From the NCBI GenBank assembly GCA_014706385.1, contig JACGZH010000009.1, forward strand, positions 806,001-870,000: 64,000 bases of DNA, in the 5' to 3' direction. The notes under the pieces were generated by a model. The model did no database searches. It saw only the letters and a program-made list of their open reading frames with translations, and was not told where the DNA came from. This document shows positions 35,645 through 50,924 of this stretch, one piece after another. How positions within the stretch are numbered: the first letter of the stretch is position 1; each line of letters opens with the position of its first letter. The position numbers were made by a program, and so were the translations under genes. This DNA is from Phaffia rhodozyma (taxonomy: Eukaryota; Basidiomycota; Tremellomycetes; Cystofilobasidiales; Mrakiaceae).

Positions 35645-37778
35645 TCAAACTCGACATTCACAACGTCTAACTTCACCCTCACCCTCTCCTCTGATAGGGT
35701 CCTGGAAGAAGACTTCGCCGAGGACTTCTCTGACTCCCTTCCAGATCTTTTCGATCTGCTCGGTCTCGAGTCCTTTACTTTCCCAACTCAGACTGATCGA
35801 GAGTTTCCCTTTAAGGGTGTACCCGAACAACAAACTCGCCCCTCGACGTTGTCTCGACCCGGTCGTCAACGCTTGGAGGTCAATCGACGGGAATTGAGCA
35901 TGCTGATACATAAAGTCAAGGTTGCCTAACAGAGACAACCCAAGGAACGGGCTGTTGCTTGGGGTGGCAGGAGCGGCAGCGATCACGGGTTTAACGGTCT
36001 GTTCGGGTGTAGGAGGTGCTGTCAACGGAAGCGCCACAGCCGGTCGAGCCGGCGAGCCGGCCATCGAGGAATCCGAATCCGAATCCGAATCGATATCCTT
36101 CTCGGCAGCCTCTTCTTCCATAGCCCACTCTGCTGCTGCTGACGATGTCGATGCGAGCGCAGTTGACCTTTTGATCGCGGCAGTGGCCACGGCAGCCTCG
36201 GCGTCGTCGATCTTCGCCCAGTGGATAGCTCGGTCCCGTCTCTCGTCCGATTCGACCAAGCTCTTCCCGACAAGGAACTTGCTCTTGACTGCTTGGAGTG
36301 TCTGCGCTTTGACTGACTTTGAGCGGTGCCAGAACGTCCGGTTGACGTCCGAGGCCAAGAGGAAGGACGGAAGGGTGATGTTGTAGTAACCGAGAGCGAG
36401 GTGAAAGTACGACCCAGGAGTTACAGTCGGTCGAAGTGAGTTTCTCAAGGAAAGCGCAGAGTAGAAGAGCATCGGTTCCTTCTCGTTCAATCCCTGTTTC
36501 GATCGAATCCAGGCAATGTTGACAGCTGCAAACAAGAAATGAGCGACACCTAGTCCACCCTGTGCTTTCGAGATCTTCACGATTCGATCGGTGTCTTCCT
36601 TGGAGAACGCAAGGGTGGAAACGATGGTTTTGATCGCCTCCTCTTCTGGTGGGGCATTCTTCGGGAAAGGAGCTCGAGGAAGGACTTGGCTGCCGATAGA
36701 GCGAGACACAGAGTTTCGGAAGGCGACTTTGTCAACGACTTTTTTGAGTGTTTGTTTGGCTTGTGAGTCTACCTCTGCAGGGATTAGGCGTTCTTCTGCT
36801 GAGACGGGGAAAGGAGTTTGCTATTCGAGTGATAAGGCAGTTGTTTCAATAAAGTTATCTAAATGGCCGCCCCTAAGCGCATATACGACGAGATGGATTC
36901 CAGGGCTCACCATTCTTCGGTCTTGCATCTCTGTGTTCAACAAGTTTATCAACTCCTCCGTGCTAAGGGCACCACCGATGACACAGTAAAATTCGTTCAT
37001 GAAGGTGTGAAGGGCCATGCCGTCTCCTACATAATGAGTGGTACAGAGGATAACTTCAAATTGGCTCGGTTGACCAGGAGCAAGTCCAGAATTGTCAGAG
37101 GCGACGGTGAGTTGAGCCAGTCGGGAGGCCGAGAGCTGCCTGGGACCATTAAGATAAGTAGCGACAAGATCTGTTACACGGGAAGATGAGAGAAGGATTC
37201 CGAGGTCAGTCCATTATAGGCTGATGAGATCAATGGAAGGCAATAGACTCACCAATGTTCGATTTCTCGAAGAAAGATACCTTTTGGGAAGCTCTAACGA
37301 TAGCCTCGTCAACAGTGGAAGGTGCATCGTAGCTGTGTTCAAGCGCGCAGTGGCCATCAAGCAGCAGAGAAAAGAAATACCTATCAGCTTTGGAGCTTGT
37401 GCGCTCGCCAGAAAAACGACATGCGAGCCGATCAATATGGACGCACCAGAAACTGTAGGTCTCTTGAGAGGTCTTTCGGACAGCCGAATCCAACAAAGGA
37501 TGTCTGCCAGTCAGGATAGCCCAAATGACAACGATTCTTTGGTAATCGAAACGGTGAGGCTCGAAGGTAGCCAAGCGATGGTGCAGGTACCTATACGAAT
37601 CATGTCCGCGCAACGACAACCTAAGTCAGTAACCAGAAGTATCTTGACTGTCAAGATACAAACAGGAGACTCAATTGACCCACATGTCATTAACACCGGT
37701 AGCTCTGCTGGGAAGATAGTAAGAAAGTTCATTCGAGCTCAGAGCTCTCGACACGGCATCGGTGGTCTCATATGACAT
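35645..37778 (-). CDS. Condensation-fold acyltransferase-like protein
   Basis: This resembles fungal alcohol O-acetyltransferase/condensation-domain proteins of the chloramphenicol-acetyltransferase-like fold. Spliced exons start with MSYETTDAVSRALSSNELSY, then LRGHDSYRYLHHRLATF, RIVVIWAILTGRHPLLDSAV and EAIVRASQKVSFFEKSNI. A joint of G with AT then gives DLVATYLNGPRQL, and the sequence continues with QFEVILCTTHYVGDGMALHT. The HYVGDG stretch matches the HxxxDG catalytic motif of the superfamily. The large last exon holds KTIVSTLAFSKEDTDRIVK, GLGVAHFLFAAVNIAWI and a C-terminal GYTLKGKLSISLSWESKG strand region. It also carries a small Asp/Ser repeat (DSDSDSDS) encoded by GAATCC units near 36069-36090. 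The substrate is unknown, and no secondary-metabolite cluster is visible around it. Total length is about 560-600 residues. Confidence 0.72.
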
Positions 37779-39514
37779 GGCGAGCGATTCAGCGGACTTT
37801 GCAACAGGCATGATGAACACAGATTAAGATACCGGGGAGAATAAGGAGAGATTGTGTGACGATAACAGATACAGAGCAGCGATGCAAATAGGGAAACCGA
37901 GATGAGCGGCGAAGAGCTGGATACGACGGCGACGACGACGAAGAAGAACAGAGCTGAACGGAAGAATGTTTGGCAAGCAAATGAACAAAACAGGATGAAG
38001 ATGGAAGAGATATACAAAAATGGAGAAGATGTTATTCAATGAGCCGTCATCCTTTAAAAGGGTTAGCAGATTGGCCGACGGGCAAAGAGAAACATGAGGC
38101 AAGGAGCAACAGCAAAGAGGTAAGGGGTGAGTACAACATATGAAAGCATCACACAGGTGAAGCGGATGGCACGCGAGTTGTCTGGGGTAAGAGGATGTGC
38201 ATGCATACATGCATTCATTTTCCAGGAGCTCAACCTTTCATACCCTTCATTGATCTGATCCTTAAAAAACCTGGGGAAAGGGTTCTTTTCCGAGACTGAC
38301 ACGGCAAAATTGTTAGGAGAAGACAGGCGATCTACAGGAGAGCAGGGAGAACGAGATATCACGGAATATAAGCCAGGAGGCGAATACGCCAAGTCCCATG
38401 GATCCCAAGGTCAGACTGACCGTTGCCCGGTTAAAGAATAGCTACTACTACTCGGGTAGACGACACTTCTTGGCCTTCGAACGGGTAGGATGTTAATTTG
38501 TTATTTGATCTGTTAATTATAGAATAAAGTGTAGAGTCACCTAGTCGATCGACAGTATGATACTGCTAACGATGATCCATAACGAAATCTAAGTAACGGG
38601 ACGATGAGTTCATTCAAAAATAAAGCGTTGTATGCATCACACAAATGTACAGATTAGTTCAACATACAGACTGTTAGAATGGACAATGCATCTCTTTTGT
38701 TTGATCCTCGCCACTTCCGAAGAGGACAAAGGTTAGTTAATTACATACATGTGCATGCAGACAAAGCAGAGTGACAACGACAACGAGGCAAGCAAGGGGT
38801 GACGAGATATTTTGGCGACTCCCTGTGCCCCAGAAGAAACGTCAAAAAATAAACATTCCCAGACTCGGTCGACTTCTCGGAGTTACAGATCAGAACAACG
38901 GCGGAGAAAGGCAGGCATGCATGGACGCGACCAAGATCCGACATGGGAAGCGTCCAGCTGACGGGAGTATTGGCTTGAACAGATTTAGTGACGTAACCGA
39001 TTTGCTAATTGAGCGAGAGGTGCAGAACGCAGTGGGTATTCATATAATCCATATTCCAACCCCGGGCAGCTCAGACAGATCATCCGGCGTTTTTATACCA
39101 CGCTCATCCCTTCCCACATTCATTTCATCACAGGGATGAAATAAGCCTTTGTTTCTGAAATCATCGCGGATAGGTTCTCGGATCTTGCGTTTTATCTCTA
39201 AGACAACAGCCATTCTTCATACCCTCCGCGTTCTTCCCATCTTCGGCATTCGTAGTCGCCCGGGCTTCGCTATGTCGGTACTTTGCTATTCGCCCCGGCT
39301 TTTAAATATATATCAATAAGACAGATCATTCATACTGCGTGACTTTCACGCATCTCTCACTTGTTTCCATCTTCCTCAGACCTTTCTTATTTCTCTGTTT
39401 AAGGTGTGGCCAAAACCAACCAACCGACAAGCCTGAGCACATAAAGTATAAGATCGAAAAGAAACAGCTGCGTCGACCGATAAAAACACGGAATCTATCT
39501 TGATCACTACTCAA
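37779..39514. other. Intergenic region of 1.7 kb, no gene seen
   Basis: This spans the upstream side of the acyltransferase-like gene and the 3' side of SEC23. Open frames up to about 120 codons exist on both strands (for example 38771-39139 on the plus strand). None has splice support, family similarity or consistent composition. Purine-rich runs with GACGACGAC near 37930 are the only simple repeats I notice. Confidence 0.4.
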
Positions 39515-42939
<3,425 letters not shown>

Positions 42940-44225
42940 ATTGAGATTAGTAAGAAAGAGCTGTTGAGAGTGATGTATAGAAAAAGGATGGGAAGTTGAA
43001 GAGGAGATGAGTGTCTAGATGGCTTAGCGTGCTTGCTGTCGTCCTGGCGCTACCTAAGTCATCTTAATACTTGAATATCTTTCCTCTTAACATCAATACT
43101 CTCACCTTCGATCAGATCTTAGGGAACTCACTTCTCATCAGAAACTTTGGAAAGAGTTCCATCGAATCTTACATGCGTGCGCTTTCATATGAATTCGATG
43201 TTTCTCCGTATAGTAGAAGCAGTAAACGAGCAGCTGAACAGGAGATATTTGATGTCAAGTCCCAGTAAGTCTCGGCATTTTGAAATTCTCGAGCTGCTTT
43301 GTTAAGAACTGTTACACGACCAAAATTCACTTTGTGAAGATGTACATGAATTCGAGATACAGAACGTGATTCATGATGAAACAGAGTAGCTAATGAACCT
43401 GGTGTTCGTTCAGCGTATTGCTTCATGTTATCAATGAGATGGCTGCTCCAATGAGTGCGATCACGATCTTTCCCATCTTGTCCCTATAGGGCCTTACTTG
43501 TTTTCCCTCCTCTTCATTCGATAAGAGGAGGAACATATGATTTTATAGCCGCTCAGACAACATCAGCTATACACACAGTTCATGTCGGTTCTGCAACTAG
43601 CTAACCTCTGAGAACTTCTTTTATTCGCATGTATACGCGTCATCTACCTGAACGACTCCCGATGTCAGCCTATCACTCCTGGCAGCGTGACAAGCGTGAC
43701 GGTGAAAACGCGAGGGTGAAAGTCGAGATGGGAAAAGGTATAAGAACGGGCGGTCGTCCGGTCTATGGCCGCTTTCTTCTTTTTCCTCATCCTCTCTGGC
43801 CTTTTGGCTTAGATCATGTGTAGTATCTGTTCTTATAAGTTTAACCACTTATATGGGTCCACCGGACCCATCTGGTTTACTTCTTTTTGCCTTGCCCGTC
43901 CGGCCATCCTCTGCTTGCACGACGGCCGGACACGATGACCTTGCCACTGCACTGCCGGCTTGTGTTGTCAGGGACCTCCACCTTCCCATTTGTGTCGACC
44001 GGCTGCTTTCCACTTTTTTGGATTCGGTCGGTCGACGAGATGGCAGCCTGAAATGCCGACTATAATGACATGAAACATTGATTCCATAGAAGTGAAGATC
44101 CTGAAATATATAAGACGGAAGAGAAAACCCCTATGATTGTTCGTAGATCTGGAATACGTCGACCGCGTCCAACAATCAGTTGATCCTCCCAGTTCAGATA
44201 CAGCTCATCCTAACTACAAGCCACG
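42940..44225. other. Divergent intergenic region between SEC23 and DBR1
   Basis: Promoters of both neighbours must lie here. Short open frames on both strands (for example 43621-43848 minus) have no domain or splice support. One ACGCGT occurs near 43634. The middle part (43850-44060) is C/G-rich with several GGCCGG/CCGGAC words but no long repeat. I see nothing that I can call a gene. Confidence 0.4.
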
Positions 44226-46703
44226 ATGCACGTCTGTCCATTCATATCACTGATTCTGCTTCTTTCTCCAAGCCTATCAACTCTGCTGAGACGTTTACAA
44301 CTGAAAATTAGATCGCCATAGAAGGTTGCTGCCATGGCGAGCTTGATGCCATTTACGCGTCCATCCACAAAGCCGAACGGGAGAAAGGGATCAAAGTCGA
44401 TCTCTTGTTGATTTGTGGTGATTTTCAAGTGAGCAATAAACTTCTCAGCATATTTCTCACTTTCTTTTTATCAGTGTTTGCCATGCTCATGTAGTTGTGC
44501 TGGACCCTTGGCCGACCTGGTCGTAATCTTTGTCTGTAGGCACTCAGAAACCCACACGATTTCGAATCCCTAGCTGTTCCTCAAAAATTTCGCAATCTGG
44601 GATCATTCCACTCGTATTACTCTGGCCAGAAGGTTGCTCCTCTTTTAACGATCGTGATCGGTGGGAACCATGAAGCAAGTAATTATATGTGGGAGCTGTA
44701 AGTTTAGCCTGACCCATCTATCCACGCACCTACTGCCTTTCTCTTGCTCTTCCTCTTCAGACCTTCTTGAACGTAGTCGTTTCAAAGTAAGAGTATGGAG
44801 AAAGAGCTCAAAAGTCTATCTTGAATGGTCTACAGATATCACGGAGGGTGGCTGGCTCCGAATATATATTACCTTGGTACATCCGGATCGGTCCTCGTCA
44901 ATGGGATTAGAATATCAGGAGCGTCCGGGATCTTCAAGTCTCATGATTACCGTAAAGGTGCGGTCCGCTCGTTCTTGTTACAGTGTGCTCTGTCCAACTA
45001 ACTTCTCCCTCTCTTCATGCCTATCATTTGTACATCTTGAACCAAACCAGGCTTTTTTGAAACGGTACCATTTGATCGCTCGACTCTTCGATCAGTATAC
45101 CACATTCGTCATCACAGCGTTTCCAAACTCCTCCTCCTACCTCCTACACCTTCTCCTTCTTCCTCCTCTTCCTCTCAAATTCCACACATTTTTCTCTCTC
45201 ATGATTGGCCGCTCACGATCTCAAAACACGGAGATTTACCGACGCTTCTCCGTCGGAAACCGTTCTTCCAGCAAGAGATCGAGGAAAACACCTTAGGCTC
45301 GCCTCCGCTATTAGAACTTTTGCAGAGACTTCGACCGGCCTATTGGTTTAGCGCACACTTGCATGTCAAGTTTGCAGCGGTATGGAAACATCTGGAGTCG
45401 GCTGTGTCGGAGCAATTGAGAGCAGAGCTACCAACCGAAATTTCTATTCAATCAGCGGCGGGAGTGGAAGGAAACCCAGATGAAATCCTTCTGGATGAGG
45501 ATGAGGATGATGTTGACGCAAAAGAAGAAGCGAATGTAAACATCCTGCTTCTCCTTCCTTCTTCAAGTACGACGATCAATCCAGACGAGATCCTTCTTGA
45601 TGATGACGACGATGATGATCTTCGGGACGGTCAGACTCCCTATGTGACCCCTCCTTCAGCACCTACACCAATACATGTACCGCTTTCCGATATCGATGAA
45701 GCATCTACCAAATCAACTCTAGCGGAATTGGCCGAAGTATCGGAAGGCCAACCGGGACTATCAGCGAATCCGGATGAGATTCTTCTAGATGATGGAGATG
45801 ATGATGATGAAGAGCCAGAACAGGGGCAAGGACATGTGAACTATCGGTCACCGAAGGAGAGCGAGGAGAGAGAGGTTGAGGTCGTCCGTCTGGATGAGAG
45901 ACCCGACCTGGTAGCCCAGACAGGATCTAGTAAAGATTATGTGACCAAATTTTTGGCTCTAGACAAGTGTCTGCCTAACAAGGATTTCCTCCAGGTGAAA
46001 GCCTTCTCCCTTTCCTCTCCTGTTCTTCTTTTCAAGACTCTTGTATTTACGTCTCCATTTGTCTTTTCTCTTTGCTTCAAGATTCTGGAAATCCCCACTG
46101 CCTCGGCCAGGCCTGACACACCATTGAGCTTCACGTTTGATCCAGACTGGCTTGCTATCACCCGAGCTATGCATCCGTTCCTCTCCCTTCAGCCCCATCC
46201 ATCGGTTCGCATACCCTCCGAAAGTGATCTTCGACTTTTAGTCGAGAAGGAGGCACGCTGGGTCGAATCAAATGGGCTTGGCTGGGTTAAGGATGAAGAG
46301 GAGAAAAATGTCAGAGGGAAAGCAGAGGTGGGCAGTTGGCAAAAGTTCTGGAAGACGGCGCCAGCGGTGGACGAGCCTGGGGGTGGACCTGGTTTGTTCT
46401 ATCTTTTCTTTTCCGGCTTCTTAAACCATCTGATTGACTTTGCATCTGGTTCTTCTCATCTTCATTTCCCCTTTATGTTGATCCAAATCGGCCACCTCAG
46501 CCGCGTGGTACACGAACCCACAGACTCTCGCGTTCTGCACGATGCTTCAGATCGAGAACAAGATCAACCCTGTCCCTGCTGGTTTCGAGGCGCCGCCTCT
46601 TCCGTTCGAGATTCCTTCCTCATCGGCCACAACGGCTGATTATCAGGCGGAGCAGGAAGGAGGAATGTTTGGTGTTTATGAGGATATACATAAGAACGTC
46701 TAA
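44226..46703 (+). CDS. DBR1: RNA lariat debranching enzyme
   Basis: Dbr1 hydrolyses the 2'-5' branch of excised intron lariats, an important task in a genome this intron-rich. The first coding exon is just ATGCAC (44226-44231). It joins to 44312 and gives [17 protein letters not shown], matching the family start residue for residue. Further metallophosphoesterase motifs are [55 protein letters not shown] and AHLHVKFAA, so the metal ligands appear intact. The C-terminal DBR domain holds [17 protein letters not shown] and ILEIPTAS. Between the two domains lies an acidic insert with three NPDEILLD copies (near 45473, 45578 and 45766). The last exon has [16 protein letters not shown] and ends YEDIHKNV at TAA 46701-46703. 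Confidence 0.93.
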
Positions 46704-46830
46704 ACGAGGTATCTCTCAGCAACGTGTATCTTTCCGTTAGACCTTTTTGTACAATGTGTTTTGCACAGATCAACAGAGAATCAGAGTCATGTCTAAAGAT
46801 ACAGTTCATATGCTTCCAGCTCAAGACCCA

Positions 46831-47352
46831 TTACTTCTTGTTCTCAAACGTTGCAGCAGTACTTTTCCAAGCGCTACTCTCCCTATTCTGTGTGTCGGAT
46901 CCACCGACGACTTTACCGATCCCCCCTCCCCCCTTGACACCTTGGGAGTGATCTTGAGATTCGTATGCGGCAGAGGTCTCTTTGCCAGTCATATTGATTG
47001 GCGGGCTTAATGTTCGGAACGGATTGAAGTTGTAAAAGATGATGCCCTATGGGTGGTATATAGAGAAGAGGAAATCTTCTTGTCAGAAGAAAAAGAGAAG
47101 GCAACAAAGGGAAGGATCGAGGGTTAGAGCGGGACGTACACAGACACTACCAACAGCCGCAACAGTCCAGGCTTTTGCCTGGGAGCTCGACTGAGGTTCC
47201 TTGGATTCCTGATCCGGAGGGGTAGGTTTGCTGGTGTTGGCATGATCGGACCCGGCGTATGATCGTTTAGCGAGAGCGGGAGCGCGGGAAGAAGAGGGGA
47301 TGAAGGAAAGTTGTTTTCCAGTGGTGAAAAGAACGGTTCGCGAAATATTCAT
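46831..47352 (-). CDS. Small mitochondrial membrane protein
   Basis: This family is not recognised. The two exons, 47140-47352 and 46831-47046, give 142 residues. The N-terminus MNISRTVLFTTGKQLSFIPS with SSRAPALAKRSY is basic and hydroxylated, typical of a mitochondrial presequence. A Ser/Pro-rich spacer follows, then one membrane segment formed across the splice joint (AWTVAAVGSVCGIIFYNF). The C-terminal half is soluble and Gly-rich (GVKGGGGIGK) with a charged end. The donor GTACGT and acceptor CATAG are clear, and the joint keeps phase 0. Only 127 bases separate its stop from the stop of DBR1, so the two genes converge closely. Confidence 0.7.
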
Positions 47353-48863
47353 TGTAGGGATCGGGGAGATCGAGTATCTGACGCTGACGGTTTAGAGTAG
47401 TGAATGAACGATGGAAACGATAGAGAAAATAGGTGAGACGGTTAGACCAAGGCCAGCTTTATAGGGAAACTTCATGGAGAGGTTTACTATCTCTCAGGTG
47501 ATCATCGATAACAGCATCATCATCGGTATCAGCATCATCATCATCAGCATCATAACACTCTCGACATTGGTTACTATATCCGTTTGTTCGAGAGTTGAGC
47601 TAAAGACGGGATCGGGAAACGCGTACACTGCTCGATCATGGGTGTCTGGCGCGCGAACACACACGTCACGTTTTGATTCAGAGTGATGGCGATATGTATT
47701 GTTTTATACCGTATTGCATGGTGTCTAATATATCACGTCAATACTTTGACGCAACTCATGCATTCCTACAGATCTATATCGCGGCAGTGTGCCGCTTGTT
47801 ATCTCGGACATTTTATTGTACATGTGGAAAACGTAGACAGGAAAAGAAGATGAAGAGAGAAGAGAAGGAGAAGAGGAAGTAGAGAGTCGAAACGGTGGAC
47901 AACTGAACAAGACCAATCGATTTGGTAGATCAGAGGACATTCAGACTCGGGCTCTACGGGATCGGCTTTTGTCCTACAATTCAGTCTGACAAACTAGACA
48001 TGCCATGGATTGTCCTGAGGTATCTCCATATTTGGATGATGAATATATGCAGCTATCTAAAATAACATATGAATCAAACTGCTTTGTGCTGCACGCCAGG
48101 TTGGAACAAAGAAGACCATGGTAGTGAGAAAAAAGGATCTGAGATGATCATTCCAGCGTTTAGGCCGAAAGCCCAGACTCGAGCGGTTAGAGAATTACAT
48201 GGCAATCTAAAACAATCTAACCTCCTCGCTTTCTTTAGTCCAGCCCATCCTCTTTTCTCTACAGCCCTCTCCCTTCGATTGATCTTTCCCTTCTTCTCTC
48301 CTTATCTCAGTTGATCATTGTCGTGTCGTCCTTTTTTGAGTCCAGGTATCATCCATCCTGTCGGGTCTCTTGATTTATCTTTCCCCTATATCTTCATTGT
48401 CAACATCTTCCTCAACTTCATCCTCTCTGGTTGGCTCAACGTTTTTCCTCATACCCCTTCGTCCTCAGCATACCTTCATAACCTCACATACCAGTCAAGT
48501 CCTATCAGCAGTCTTGCATCTAATTAAAACACCGTGAGTCTTTCTTCTTGTGATGATTGGTAAACACCTTGGATTGCGTTTGTTTCCATGGCTGCTTGGA
48601 GACGATGCGGTCAGAAACCATCACGCGGTTAATAGTCCAGGTCCATTCTACAAGATAAACCAGACACGGTCTATTCACTCTTCATTCTCTTTCCTCTTTT
48701 CTTTTTTTACATTCTCCCTTCAGAGGATAGAATAACATCGATCGATACTGAACTTCTCGCTTCGACATACCTCTCATTCTAGTCTTATAGGAAGGGTCCT
48801 GCCTCTCTCTCAACGTGTCTCTCCTCTCCTTGACATAAAACGAACTTAGCTGTATTCTCTTGT
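47353..48863. other. Divergent intergenic region of 1.5 kb
   Basis: This lies between the small mitochondrial protein gene (-) and the nucleotide-sugar transporter (+). It contains an (ATC)n-like stretch at 47513-47553. Downstream, open frames at 48069-48314 and 48318-48527 contain some hydrophobic residues but show no clear family pattern. The last 300 bases are C/T-rich, as in a fungal leader. I see no supported gene. Confidence 0.4.
47513..47553. repeat. ATC/CAT trinucleotide-rich stretch
   Basis: An imperfect run of CATCAT and ATCATC units lies upstream of the small mitochondrial protein gene. It is short and interrupted. It is visible directly and no function is claimed. Confidence 0.5.
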
Positions 48864-50556
48864 ATGCACGGCCATGCCCCTTCACCAGAGCTCTTTGGCT
48901 TTCCCCTCAAATATATATCGTGCGTATCTTACATCTTCTACGCCCTTGAATTGAGTCGCTGTACATCAGAATACGATCAGACGTGGATGGACGGTCCTGC
49001 TGATCTCACGCCCCAAACCCTGATGAATACAGACTGGTCTCGCTCGCTTTGCAGAATGCGTCGCTAAGCATAACGATGTCATACTCCCGGACGCACGCAT
49101 CCTCATCTGGACCATACTCAGCCTCGACAGCTGTGTTCCTGAATGAGCTTCTCAAGCTTCTCATCTCCCTCGCTGTTGCTTTTCACCAAACACCAATCCC
49201 TGCTTCATCGAGTTCGCCTCATCTCCCGCTCTCGTCCTCTACATCTTCTGATCATCTCCCAGCGCTCGCCGGCTCACTGGGTAGGGCAAAACCTGGCAAG
49301 GAGGGCTCACTTGTCGAGGAGTTTAGGCTAAATGGAGTTAGCCTCGAAGGTGGCATCAGACAGGTGAAGTTTTGGCGGGCAAGGGTTGGCAGGCTGAGGG
49401 CGGCATTGATCTCGGACGATGCATGGAAATTGTCGATTCCTGCAATTCGTATGTCTTTATCCTCTTCCTTCGACTAGACTATATGCGCGCCAATCTGGGT
49501 TAACATTGTCTCAAAACTTTAACTCTTCTCAGTTTACGTCCTTCAGAACACACTACAGTATACTGCAGCGTCAAACTTGAATGTTGCCACGTTCTCTGTG
49601 CTCTACCAGATGAAGATTCTGACAACCGCCGGGTTCTCTGCTTTAATCCTCAAGAAAAAGCTGTCATCTAAACAATGGATTTCACTGGTCGTTCTCGCCC
49701 TGGGTGTAGGAGTCGTTCAAGTTCAGAGTCTTACCTCGTCCTCCTCTGCGTCCGGCTCGTCCAGGTCAAGTAATACAACTCAAGGTGGAGACGCGTTCAA
49801 AGGATTCTTTGCTGTCCTCGCCGCCTGTTTTACCTCCGGTCTCGCAGGGGTCTACTTCGAGTTTGTTCTTAAGGGATCCAAAGCAGATCTTTGGATCAGA
49901 AACATACAGCTCTCGGCATTCTCGCTCATTCCTGCCGGCTTGCCAGTCATCAAGTTACTCCTAAATGGTAGGGGTCTGTTCGACGGGTTCACTTTCTGGG
50001 CATGGACAACAATCTGGATTCAGGTTCTGGGAGGATTGCTCACTGTTAGTGCATTTTCTTCTGTTGTTGTACCTACTCATTTTATCCATGTTATTGTATG
50101 GACTCTGATCGAGCTGCCTCTCAATACGTCTCCTCCATATTGTCCTGCACGTCATCCTGCTTTCCTCTCTTGCAGGCAATCGTGATCAAGTACTCAGACA
50201 ACATTCTCAAAGGCTTCGCAACCTCGCTTTCCATCCTTCTTGCGTTTGTAGCCTCAACCGTCTTGTTCAACAACCACGTGACATTCGGGTTTGTTCTCGG
50301 TAGCACTCTCGTTGTCGGCAGTACGCTTCTTTACGGAATCTCACCGCCGCCGCCGCCGCCGCCAGTCCCTACCAACATGTTCTCTCCGATCAACCACATC
50401 AACCCTAGTTCGAGCTTGGGGCATGGGAAACCATCATTAAGCAAGATCTCGACAGGCTATGTGCCGTCGGTTGTCTCTTCAGGGTCACCTACGGGAATCA
50501 TCGTAGAAGGAGAGAGGAGAGAGGGAAGGAGACGTCTGAGTGTGCACAAGCCGTAG
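48864..50556 (+). CDS. Nucleotide-sugar transporter, SLC35A type
   Basis: This is a Golgi antiporter of the drug/metabolite transporter superfamily, most like UDP-galactose/UDP-GlcNAc/CMP-sialate carriers. The start [19 protein letters not shown] joins across an intron to [20 protein letters not shown], which matches the family's first helix and its YSR motif. [16 protein letters not shown] is the second helix. Later segments are [20 protein letters not shown] with [20 protein letters not shown], the classic signature of the group. These are followed by [54 protein letters not shown] and [19 protein letters not shown]. An insert of about 90 residues rich in Ser sits between helices 2 and 3, and a proline run (seven Pro) marks the cytosolic C-terminal tail. 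Helix count is about ten, as expected. The exact sugar is not decidable from sequence. Confidence 0.87.
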
Positions 50557-50924
50557 TCATAAGAGGTCCCAAGGAACTGACAATTGGGGTAGAAACGGGA
50601 TTCAATACCATAAAATCTTCTAATATGAAACGCCGTTTGTTTTCAACGCGCATACATCACCTCGGTGATCTATACATCTAATGAACACTGTATGCAAGTT
50701 AATCGAATGGGAGCTATCCGTATTTGAAAAGGATCACGTTGTGGCAAGTTTGTATTACTGAGGAGAAAGCGGTGCAATATCTCGAAAGTCGGCAAGAAAG
50801 CTTTTTGAATCACTCTAGCGCACACACACATTACACACCCATACACACATACACGCTCACTCACCTCGGCCTGATTGCATCTATCTAGCTTGGACGTCGG
50901 GTTTGCAGACGGGTTCTTGTTATA
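50557..50924. other. Short intergenic spacer
   Basis: This spacer holds the 3' end of the sugar transporter and the promoter of RSM22. A CA-rich run (ACACACACAC, about 50820-50860) lies just upstream of the RSM22 start. I see no gene. Confidence 0.5.

Noticed and set aside
38771..39139. Plus-strand open frame of 122 codons in an intergenic region
   Set aside because: No domain, no splice context and erratic composition; likely chance.
43621..43848. Minus-strand open frame between SEC23 and DBR1
   Set aside because: Low-complexity charged sequence with no start context and no similarity that I recognise.
48318..48527. Hydrophobic open frame that looked like a small Pmp3-type membrane protein
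   Set aside because: Only a short stretch resembles it. The expected N-terminal Pro-Pro motif and the C-terminal helix are missing, and there is no convincing start.
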